A stretch of 7,021 bases of DNA from Verrucomicrobia subdivision 3 bacterium UBA7542 (GTDB lineage: Bacteria; Verrucomicrobiota; Verrucomicrobiia; Limisphaerales; UBA11358). Positions 1 to 5,476 of this stretch are shown piece by piece. A program made the translations under genes and the position numbers. Location: contig DLMG01000177.1 in the NCBI GenBank assembly GCA_002479245.1, positions 12,625-19,645 of the forward strand, read 5' to 3'. A model generated the notes under the pieces. It made no database searches. It was not told the origin of the DNA and saw only the letters and a program-made list of their open reading frames with translations. How positions within the stretch are numbered: the first letter of the stretch is position 1; every line of letters starts with the position of its first letter.

Positions 1-2613
1 ATGTTTTTCGAGGACGCGCAGACGGGCGCGCAACTCCTCAACCTCGCGCTCACCGCCCGCAACGGCGTACCGATGTGCGGCCTGCCGCATCATGCGGCGA
101 ACGCCTACATCGGCCGGCTGCTCAAGGCCGGACGAAAAGTCGCCATCTGCGACCAGCTCGAAGATGCCCGGCCCGGCAAACTCGTCAAACGCGAGGTGAC
201 CCAAATCCTGTCGCCTGGCACGCACTTCGACGAACGGATACTGGTGGCCGAGCGGAACAACTTCCTCGCCGCGGTTTATCCGAGCGGAAGAATCTTTGGC
301 CTCGCGCTGGTGGATTTGACCACGGGCGATTTCATGACGACGGAATTGGAAAACAATTCCGCATTGCTGACCGAACTGGAACGGTTACGCCCGGCGGAAA
401 TTATTTATCCTGGCGAAGCGGGTACCCTGCGGGATTTGCTGCGGGGCAGTGGACGCAATTCCAACGTTGAAAACGAACCCCGCTCCCGGCCTGCGGCCAC
501 CCTCTCCCCACCCGGGCGGGGAGAGGGGAGCGTTGCTTTGAAATCCAATTTCGGCTGGATCCTCAGCGGCTACGACGACTGGACGTTCGCGCCGGAAACC
601 GCGCTTTACACCGTGCGCGAACATTTCAAGGTGGCGTCGCTCAACGGTTTCGGGCTGAAGGACCGCACCGCCGCCATCGGCGCGGCGGGCGGGGCGCTGC
701 ATTACCTCACGCAACACCTGCGCCGTGACGTAAAACATCTCACGCGGCTGTCGTTTTATAACCGTAACGATTATCTGGCGTTGGATTACACGACGCTGCG
801 GCATCTTGAAATTCTGGAACCGCTGCATCACGATGCTCCGCGCAACGCGTCGCTTTACGGCGTGATCAACCGTACCGTTACGCCGATGGGCGCACGGATG
901 CTGCGCAACTGGCTTTCACAACCGCTCGCCGCCGTTGAACCGATTCGCCGCCGGCAGGAGGCGGTGCAGACGTTCATCGGGAATTCCGCCGCGCTGGACA
1001 ATTTCCGCGCGCAGCTTTCCCAGGTGCGCGACCTGGAACGCACCCTTGGTCGCCTGAGTTCCGGCAGCGGCAACGCGCGCGACCTCGTCGCCCTGCGCAT
1101 GGCGTTGGAGCAAATCCCGGCGGTGAAGGGGATCATCAGAAAACTGGTAGGGACGCGTTCCACCGCGTCCCTGATTAAAGAAGGAGATGGGGACGCGGTG
1201 GAACGCGTCCCTACCTTGTTGAATGAGTTGGAATCCCAGCTTGCCGAATCGCCCGATCTCGTGGAGTTGATTTCGCGCGCCATCGTGGATGACCCGCCGT
1301 TGCCGGTCAAAGAAGGCGGCATGATTCGCGACGGCTTCGATGCGGCGCTCGACGAACTCCGCGACGCGACGCGCAGCGGCAAGGACTGGATTGCGAAACT
1401 CCAGCAGCAGGAGATTGAACGCACCGGCATCACCTCACTGAAAGTCCGGTTCAATTCCGTTTTCGGCTACTACATCGAAGTTACAAAGTCGAATCTCGAC
1501 AAGGTGCCCCCGCATTACATCCGCAAGCAGACCGTCGCCAACGGCGAACGCTACATCACGCCGGAGTTGAAGGAAATGGAAGGCAAAATCCTCGGTGCGG
1601 AGGAACGCAGCGTAAAGCTGGAATATGAGCTGTTCCAACACGTGCGCGAGGAGGTGCTCGGTCAACTGCCCAAAATCCAGCAGACCGCTGCCGCACTGGC
1701 GCAACTCGACGTGCTGGCGTCGTTTGCCGAGACGGCGCGCTTGCACAGCTACTGTCGTCCGGTCGTCGCTGACGAAGGCGTGCTGCAAATCCGTGACGGA
1801 CGGCATCCAGTGCTCGAACAAAATCTCGCCGACGAACGCTTCGTGCCGAATGATGCGGGGCTTTGTGGCACAGGCTTCCAGCCTGTGAATGCGGAAGGAG
1901 ACACAGGCCGGGAGGCCTGTGCCACTGTCCCCCAAATTGCGCTCATCACCGGGCCGAACATGGCGGGCAAAAGCACTTACATCCGGCAGGTGGCGCTTAT
2001 CACGCTGCTGGCGCACACCGGTTCATTCGTCCCGGCGATGGAGGCGCGGATTGATCTGGTGGACCGGATTTTCACGCGCATCGGCGCGAGCGACGATCTT
2101 ACGCGCGGGCAGTCAACCTTCATGGTCGAAATGACCGAGACCGCGAACATCCTCAACAACGCCACGCCGCGCAGTCTCATCGTGCTCGACGAAATCGGGC
2201 GCGGCACGAGCACATTCGACGGCCTGAGCCTTGCGTGGAGCATCGTCGAGCACCTGCACAACCAGGTCGGCGCGAAGACGCTTTTTGCAACCCATTACCA
2301 CGAGCTGACCGAACTGGCGCAACGCCTGCCACGATTGAAAAATTTCAATGTGGCGGTGCGCGAGTGGCGCGACCAGATTGTGTTCCTGCGCAAAATCGTC
2401 GAAGGCGGCACAGACAAGAGCTACGGCATCCACGTCGCGCGGCTGGCGGGTGTGCCCCAGGAAGTGTTGGAACGTGCGAAGGTGATTCTTGGCAATCTCG
2501 AAGAATCCGAACTCACACCCGAAGGCGCGGTGCGCCAGTCGCCGCGCCGCCAGCAGGACCGCGACAAGCTCAAGCAACTCGCCCCGCCGCCGCAGATGGA
2601 TTTGTTCGGATAA
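1..2613 (+). CDS. mutS: DNA mismatch repair ATPase MutS, 5'-truncated by window edge
   Basis: MutS binds mismatches and small loops in DNA and, using ATP, recruits MutL to start strand-specific repair. The visible 870 residues begin inside domain I: the first ATG aligns with the residue after the mismatch-reading Phe-X-Glu motif (GDFYE-MFFEDA), so about 38 N-terminal residues lie upstream and this ATG is not the true start. Visible landmarks are the domain I/connector region (1-250), the core motif NSVFGYYIEV (485-494), the clamp segment (about 506-545), Walker A GPNMAGKST (651-659), Walker B LIVLDEIGRG with D730/E731, FATHYHE (762-768), and the C-terminal helix-turn-helix (about 804-835). 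The protein ends in PPPQMDLFG (862-870), which fits a beta-clamp-binding motif. It is longer than typical MutS because of three in-frame palindromic insertions at about residues 160-178, 383-405 and 622-642. All catalytic motifs are intact, so it is probably functional. It converges with lepB, stop to stop 7 bp apart. Confidence 0.97.
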   Translation: MFFEDAQTGAQLLNLALTARNGVPMCGLPHHAANAYIGRLLKAGRKVAICDQLEDARPGKLVKREVTQILSPGTHFDERILVAERNNFLAAVYPSGRIFGLALVDLTTGDFMTTELENNSALLTELERLRPAEIIYPGEAGTLRDLLRGSGRNSNVENEPRSRPAATLSPPGRGEGSVALKSNFGWILSGYDDWTFAPETALYTVREHFKVASLNGFGLKDRTAAIGAAGGALHYLTQHLRRDVKHLTRLSFYNRNDYLALDYTTLRHLEILEPLHHDAPRNASLYGVINRTVTPMGARMLRNWLSQPLAAVEPIRRRQEAVQTFIGNSAALDNFRAQLSQVRDLERTLGRLSSGSGNARDLVALRMALEQIPAVKGIIRKLVGTRSTASLIKEGDGDAVERVPTLLNELESQLAESPDLVELISRAIVDDPPLPVKEGGMIRDGFDAALDELRDATRSGKDWIAKLQQQEIERTGITSLKVRFNSVFGYYIEVTKSNLDKVPPHYIRKQTVANGERYITPELKEMEGKILGAEERSVKLEYELFQHVREEVLGQLPKIQQTAAALAQLDVLASFAETARLHSYCRPVVADEGVLQIRDGRHPVLEQNLADERFVPNDAGLCGTGFQPVNAEGDTGREACATVPQIALITGPNMAGKSTYIRQVALITLLAHTGSFVPAMEARIDLVDRIFTRIGASDDLTRGQSTFMVEMTETANILNNATPRSLIVLDEIGRGTSTFDGLSLAWSIVEHLHNQVGAKTLFATHYHELTELAQRLPRLKNFNVAVREWRDQIVFLRKIVEGGTDKSYGIHVARLAGVPQEVLERAKVILGNLEESELTPEGAVRQSPRRQQDRDKLKQLAPPPQMDLFG
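477..532. repeat. In-frame palindromic insertion 1 in mutS (connector domain)
   Basis: A 10-bp perfect inverted repeat pairs 500-509 with 518-527 around an 8-base loop. Outer 7-base arms at 481-487 and 526-532 also match but overlap the inner pair by two bases. It is read in frame as RSRPAATLSPPGRGEGS (residues 161-177). Normal MutS sequence resumes at about NFGWILSGYDDW, so the peptide is an addition to a connector-domain loop. Its exact borders cannot be fixed without homologues. Confidence 0.75.
1146..1215. repeat. In-frame palindromic insertion 2 in mutS: perfect 26-bp arms
   Basis: Two perfectly complementary 26-base arms, 1146-1171 and 1190-1215, flank an 18-base spacer (1172-1189). 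The element is open in the mutS frame and encodes residues 383-405, running from VGTRSTASL to DAVERVPT, between two helices of the core domain (IIRKL and LLNELESQL). An uninterrupted perfect 26-bp stem inside a coding region is far beyond chance and indicates a young or actively maintained repeat of a dispersed family. Confidence 0.9.
1865..1925. repeat. In-frame palindromic insertion 3 in mutS, just before Walker A
   Basis: The outer arms 1865-1875 and 1915-1925 pair perfectly over 11 bp, and the inner arms 1881-1886 and 1903-1908 over 6 bp, with small mismatches between and a loop at 1887-1902. The element is read in frame as about residues 622-642 (GTGFQPV, then TGREACATV). It lies between the VPND strand of the ATPase domain and IALITGPNMAGKST, nine residues before the P-loop begins. 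The TGFQPV/REACAT wording matches a repeat family I know from Verrucomicrobiota and Planctomycetota genomes. Confidence 0.85.
2558..2610 (+). repeat. mutS 3'-tail repeat, copy 1 (native, in mutS)
   Basis: This is the parent copy of a direct repeat found three times in the window. It encodes the last residues of MutS, including the clamp-binding PPPQMDLFG, and ends on the base before the TAA stop. Similarity to the other two copies stops at this point, so the stop codon lies outside the repeated block. Confidence 0.8.
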
Positions 2614-2620
2614 TCAACTC

Positions 2621-3328
2621 CTATTCGCTTTCCAGTGAGGTGAAGAATCGATCCCAGCGGGGTAACCAGTGGTTGTTCCGGTCGAGCGACATCACCACGG
2701 CGGTTGCGCGGCCCACGATGCGTTTGCGGTCCACCGGACCCCAGTAACGGGAATCAAAGCTGTCATCCCGGTTGTCGCCCATCATGAAATATTGTCCATC
2801 CGGCACGCGCAGCGGCGCAAAGTTTCGCAGCGCCGGCAAAGCCGGATTGCCTGCGACGGCATGAGTCTGGCCGGGGAGCTGTTCGGTGGCGAAGACGCGG
2901 CCGACGCGGTCCGCAGGCGCAAGGTCGCGCAGGAGTTGTTCGGCGATCGGTTTGTATTCGATCGGCTGGCCATTGATGACGAGCACATTGTTGCGCAGCT
3001 CGATGGTGTCGCCCGGAAGACCGATGACACGCTTGATGAGCCGCATCTCATCGTGGGGCGAGAAGAACACCACGATGTCGCCGCGTTGCGGGTTGCTCCA
3101 CTCGGTGATGTGCCGGGTGGTGAACGGCACTTTGAGGTCGTAGGCGAGCTTGTTCACAAAAACGCGGTCGCCTTCGAGAATGGTGGGCCGCATCGAACCG
3201 CTGGGTACGTCATTCCAATCGGCGAGCGAGGACCGGATGGAAAAGAGAATCAGTGCCAGAATGAGCAGCGGTCGGATTTCCTGTCGCCACCATTTGCGTG
3301 CGCGCATCCAAAACGGCTTCGTGTTCAT
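2621..3328 (-). CDS. lepB: Signal peptidase I (leader peptidase)
   Basis: LepB is the membrane-anchored serine endopeptidase that removes signal peptides from Sec- and Tat-exported proteins. The 235-residue protein has a short basic N-terminus, one membrane segment (about 20-36), then box B VPSGSMRPT with nucleophile S45. Box D is RLIKRVIGLPGD, in which K99 is the general base, and box E is GDNRDDSFDSRYWG (184-197). The Ser-Lys dyad of family S26 is therefore complete. It has one predicted membrane anchor where E. coli LepB has two, which is common elsewhere. The ATG at 3326-3328 is chosen because it gives the basic head before the anchor; no clear Shine-Dalgarno sequence precedes it, and M8 is the only nearby alternative. 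It is convergent with mutS, and upstream lies a degraded mutS-tail copy. It may be cotranscribed with the thioredoxin gene, but the 168-bp gap holds a possible terminator. Confidence 0.95.
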   Translation of the reverse strand: MNTKPFWMRARKWWRQEIRPLLILALILFSIRSSLADWNDVPSGSMRPTILEGDRVFVNKLAYDLKVPFTTRHITEWSNPQRGDIVVFFSPHDEMRLIKRVIGLPGDTIELRNNVLVINGQPIEYKPIAEQLLRDLAPADRVGRVFATEQLPGQTHAVAGNPALPALRNFAPLRVPDGQYFMMGDNRDDSFDSRYWGPVDRKRIVGRATAVVMSLDRNNHWLPRWDRFFTSLESE

Positions 3329-3366
3329 GGTGGATTGACCCAGGCCAGCACAAACGGTTCAAAAAA

Positions 3367-3420
3367 ACCGCGACAAACTCAAGCAACCCGCCCCGCCGCC
3401 GCAAGATGAATTTGTTTGGA
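3367..3420 (+). repeat. mutS 3'-tail repeat, copy 2 (frameshifted)
   Basis: The 54 bases align with mutS 2558-2610 with four substitutions and one inserted A, in the same orientation. The extra A falls inside the clamp-motif codons, so PPPQMDLFG becomes PPPQDEFVW in this copy. The frame stays open to a TAA at 3498-3500 but has no start codon. It lies between lepB and the thioredoxin gene and is best read as a non-coding fossil. Confidence 0.85.
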
Positions 3421-3464
3421 AGATAGGGCCGGAGAAACTATTTATCGTATCGAGCAAGAATATT

Positions 3465-3494
3465 GGTCACGACGGCCTCGGTCAGTTCGTGACC
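3465..3494 (-). terminator. Possible terminator hairpin after the thioredoxin gene
   Basis: An 8-bp inverted repeat pairs 3465-3472 (ggtcacga) with 3487-3494 (tcgtgacc), beginning two bases beyond the thioredoxin stop on the minus strand. A shorter alternative hairpin, ggtca/tgacc (3480-3494), shares the same bases. The following minus-strand sequence is AT-rich but lacks a clean T-run, so intrinsic termination is uncertain. Confidence 0.35.
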
Positions 3495-3496
3495 GT

Positions 3497-3952
3497 CTAA
3501 TCTAAAAGCGGATAGCCTTCCCACCGGACAATGCCTTGCGGATCCATGATCAGCACGTGCGGGATGCCGGTCACCCCCACGGCCTTTTTCATACGTCCTT
3601 GGGTATCAACGGCCACGTAGTATTCAATTTTCGGGTTTGTCATTTTCCTCACTGCCGCCTCGGTCTCGTCGGACAGGCCGATGACCACGAGTTTGTCGCC
3701 GAATTTTTTATGGAGCGCGTTCAATTCAGAAATGGCACGCCGACAAGGCCCGCACCACGTGGCCCAAAAATCAATCAGAACGAATTTGCCCTGGCAGCCC
3801 GGGACGGCGGTCAGCCATTTCTCCGCTTCAAATTTGGGCGGTTTCTGGCCGAGAAAGGAATGAGCCCAGATTTTTTTGTCCTCGGCAAAAGTTAACGTGG
3901 CGATGGCAATTGCGAACAGGCAAAGGGAAACAAAAACAATTTTGTTCTTCAT
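3497..3952 (-). CDS. Secreted TlpA/ResA-like thioredoxin-fold protein
   Basis: This is a small exported thiol-disulfide oxidoreductase or redox-active thioredoxin-fold protein of the TlpA/ResA class. The 151 residues start with a signal peptide (MKNKIVFVSL... to TFA, likely cut after residue 23 before EDKK), without a lipobox. The thioredoxin fold follows, with FWATWCGPC giving active-site C67 and C70, and a cis-proline motif GIPH at P131. The strand and glycine pattern VLIMDPQGIVRWEGYP is typical of the family. An ATG ten codons upstream (3982) is also open, but 3952 is preferred: it is preceded by AAAGG at good spacing and begins directly with the signal peptide. No cytochrome c maturation or DsbD partner is visible, so the physiological target is unknown. 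It could reduce cytochrome apoproteins or repair periplasmic disulfides. It sits between mutS-tail copies 2 and 3. Confidence 0.9.
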   Translation of the reverse strand: MKNKIVFVSLCLFAIAIATLTFAEDKKIWAHSFLGQKPPKFEAEKWLTAVPGCQGKFVLIDFWATWCGPCRRAISELNALHKKFGDKLVVIGLSDETEAAVRKMTNPKIEYYVAVDTQGRMKKAVGVTGIPHVLIMDPQGIVRWEGYPLLD

Positions 3953-4038
3953 GTGTGCCTTTGGTTGAATTGACTCAATCAATGAAAAATTTCAGAACGG
4001 AGTCAAGCGATAACTGGGGTTCGCAGCGCAGGCACAAT

Positions 4039-4068
4039 GCCCCGCCGCCACAGATGGGTTTGTTTGGA
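4039..4068 (+). repeat. mutS 3'-tail repeat, copy 3 (still in frame)
   Basis: Thirty bases match mutS 2581-2610 with three substitutions, and weaker similarity reaches back to 4030. Read in the mutS frame it still spells PPPQMGLFG and continues to a TGA at 4102-4104. Copies 2 and 3 share a C-to-T change (tttgga for ttcgga) and a similar GAT-containing 3' flank that the native gene lacks, so they are closer to each other than to copy 1 at that end. Confidence 0.7.
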
Positions 4069-4095
4069 GATTGTTTGGCGGGTAGGATTTGTTGT

Positions 4096-4100
4096 GGAGG
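4096..4100 (+). promoter_or_regulatory. Shine-Dalgarno site for the leader ORF
   Basis: GGAGG lies nine bases before ATG 4110. It is the only strong ribosome-binding site ahead of the repeat-protein gene, whose own ATG codons (4130, 4139) have no purine-rich stretch at proper distance. The site therefore appears to load ribosomes on the leader ORF first. Confidence 0.45.
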
Positions 4101-4109
4101 TTGAACGCG

Positions 4110-4133
4110 ATGCCGGTTAGATTTCTCCAATGA
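4110..4133 (+). CDS. Possible seven-residue leader peptide (MPVRFLQ)
   Basis: This short frame starts nine bases after GGAGG and encodes MPVRFLQ. Its TGA stop overlaps the ATG at 4130 as ATGA, a common arrangement for translational coupling. The preferred downstream start (4139) is only six bases past the stop. It may serve to deliver terminating ribosomes to the repeat-protein gene. The peptide has no recognisable attenuator codons, and chance cannot be excluded for so short a frame. Confidence 0.35.
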   Translation: MPVRFLQ

Positions 4134-4138
4134 TTATT

Positions 4139-4966
4139 ATGAAAACAAAAGCATTACGCACCTGGACGGCGGTTTGCGTGTCGGCCCTGACGATGGCGGG
4201 CGCACTGACAGCATCGGCGGCGGATGACACGGACACGAACGAAATCCCGCATAAATCCTACACGGACACGATCGTGTCCGTTGACGCGAAGGAACATGTG
4301 CTGGTCATGGCAGGTTTTTTTGCGAACAAGACGTTCAACCTGGGCGATAAATGCACCTACAGTTTCGTGGACAAAAACGCGGGCACAATCGCCGATTTGC
4401 ATTCGGGTCAGCGGGTCGAGGTCCTTTATCAAGAGGCGCACGACGTGCTCGTGGCCGACAGCGTCACACAGGAAACGATGTCTTGCGAAGGCACGGTGAA
4501 GGCCTGTGACCCGGCTGCACGCACAATAACCCTGCACGGGCGCGGCCGGGACCGGACGCTCCCCATCGCGGCCGACTGCAAGGTGATGCTCCGCAAAGAC
4601 AAGCTGGGTTCGCTGGCGGACATTCAAACCGGCAATTTCGTCACGGTGATTTACGAAACACCGGACGGCAAGCCGACTGCACAGAAAATCACCCAGTCCA
4701 GTGAGACGTACACCGGCTCGCTGACGGCGATTGATCTTGAAACGAAAACGGTCAAGGCCAAGTCGATGTATGACACGAAGAAATTCAACCTGGGCGACAA
4801 TTGCGCCATAGTGATCGGCGGCAAAATCAACGGACGACTGGCCGACCTGAAGCCGAATGACAAATTGATTTTCAGCTATGACGAAATCAACGGGGTCAAT
4901 GTGGCGAACCGGATTGCGCTGTTGGGAAGACCGCAGGCAACGGCAACGCCGCAGGGCAGCCCATGA
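4139..4966 (+). CDS. Exported protein with three 75-residue DUF5666-like repeats
   Basis: The function is unknown. The start at 4139 gives a 275-residue protein opening with a typical signal peptide (MKTKALRTW... to TASA, likely cut before ADDTD); an ATG three codons upstream (4130) is also possible. The mature part is three tandem beta-rich units. Each reads as T/G-x-I/V-x-x-D/C-D followed by a strand, an N/P-L/I-x-x-D/N-C turn, an ADL/ADI-x-x-G/N segment and a last strand such as VEVLYQ, VTVIYE or LIFSYD. One cysteine occupies the same place in every unit, at residues 72, 147 and 222, exactly 75 apart. Units 1 and 3 are closest, sharing K-K/T-FNLGD-C. The layout resembles DUF5666-type small beta-barrel repeats, by eye only. 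The C-terminus is a short Pro/Ala/Thr tail. It probably acts in the periplasm or outside the cell, perhaps binding a ligand or surface. A terminator candidate follows at 5002-5033. Confidence 0.85.
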   Translation: MKTKALRTWTAVCVSALTMAGALTASAADDTDTNEIPHKSYTDTIVSVDAKEHVLVMAGFFANKTFNLGDKCTYSFVDKNAGTIADLHSGQRVEVLYQEAHDVLVADSVTQETMSCEGTVKACDPAARTITLHGRGRDRTLPIAADCKVMLRKDKLGSLADIQTGNFVTVIYETPDGKPTAQKITQSSETYTGSLTAIDLETKTVKAKSMYDTKKFNLGDNCAIVIGGKINGRLADLKPNDKLIFSYDEINGVNVANRIALLGRPQATATPQGSP

Positions 4967-5001
4967 CGCCGTAATTGCGTTGCCGGGCAACCGCCGGTTT
5001 A

Positions 5002-5033
5002 AGCGCGTTCCAGCCGGGGCGCGCTCATTTTTT
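5002..5033 (+). terminator. Intrinsic terminator after the DUF5666-like gene
   Basis: AGCGCG (5002-5007) pairs with CGCGCT (5020-5025). The stem can extend inward by two G-U and two G-C pairs to a four-base loop. After two bases come six T residues (5028-5033). It lies 36 bp past the stop of the repeat-protein gene and suits rho-independent termination on the plus strand. Confidence 0.55.
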
Positions 5034-5121
5034 CGAAAATCGGGCGCAACTTGCCGCTGGGCCGGCGGCCAGCGTTTCGGGGCATGACAAAAAATCTGTG
5101 CCTTCCGGTCGCCGGGGCTAA

Positions 5122-5370
5122 AACAGTCCGCGTTTTACGGAAAACACCATCCTTCCCGGGCGGCTCGGCAAATTTGAAATCCCCGGCCGGGTCACGTTCG
5201 CCCACAGCAGCGGCGGTCTGCCCAAAATCAACATCACCACCGGCCGCAGCGCCGCTGAAATTTATCTGCACGGCGCGCACGTCACCGGTTTCCAGAAAAG
5301 TGGCGAACCGCCACTGCTGTTCATGAGCCGGCTCAGCCAGTTTGTCGCGGGCAGGGCGATCCGCGGCGGG
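5122..5370 (+). pseudogene. N-terminal fragment of a D-hexose-6-phosphate mutarotase (YeaD-like) gene
   Basis: Read in the frame of 5143, the sequence gives PGRLGKFEIPGRVTF, GGLPKINITTGRSAAEIYL, HGAHVTGFQKSGEPPLLFMS and GRAIRGG. I recognise this as the first ~75 residues of the glucose-6-phosphate 1-epimerase/mutarotase family, which interconverts the anomers of hexose 6-phosphates. The family usually has about 270-300 residues and continues RGG-VP-x-x-x-PWFG with its catalytic His and Glu. Here the match stops at RGG (5370), and the frame runs through unrelated sequence to a TGA at 5446-5448. A TAA at 5119-5121 lies just upstream and no ATG or GTG start exists before the conserved part, so the 5' end is lost too. 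The same 11 bases (cggggctaaaa) occur at 5113-5123 and 5367-5377, bracketing the fragment. The remaining sequence to 5476 holds no gene I recognise, only a 10-bp palindrome, ccccgcgggg, at 5392-5401. Confidence 0.7.
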
Positions 5371-5476
5371 GCTAAAAGTCGTATTAAGCAGCCCCGCGGG
5401 GTGAAACGATGCCGGGTGCCGGACCTCAGGCCGCCTGGATGCATGTGACCGGCCTGGCAGAAGAGGTGCGGCCGGC

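Noticed and set aside
1..3. ATG at base 1 as the true mutS start
   Set aside because: It aligns inside domain I, directly after the mismatch-binding motif. Conserved N-terminal sequence is missing, so the gene starts upstream of the window.
500..1925. CRISPR array or transposase-borne element as the source of the mutS palindromes
   Set aside because: The three palindromes differ in sequence, are widely and unevenly spaced, and lie in frame within one protein; no transposase frame is present.
2669..3409. Open frame of 246 codons on the plus strand across lepB
   Set aside because: It is antisense to an intact signal peptidase with all catalytic boxes. Its last codons run into mutS-tail copy 2 in a different frame from mutS.
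3953..3982. Upstream ATG (3982) as the thioredoxin start
   Set aside because: It adds ten polar residues before the signal peptide and lacks a ribosome site, while 3952 has AAAGG at proper spacing.
3910..4104. Small plus-strand frame ending in PPPQMGLFGDCLAGRICCGG as a real gene
   Set aside because: Its first part is antisense to the thioredoxin signal peptide. Only the tail-copy part has an explanation, as a repeat.
4154..4990. Open frame of 278 codons on the minus strand opposite the DUF5666-like gene
   Set aside because: It is rich in Arg and His with no domain. The plus-strand product has a signal peptide and three regular repeats, so this is a shadow.
5449..5475. Inverted repeat ccggcc/ggccgg downstream of the kinase stop as a terminator
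   Set aside because: The stem is only 6 bp with a 15-base loop and no T-run follows on the minus strand.
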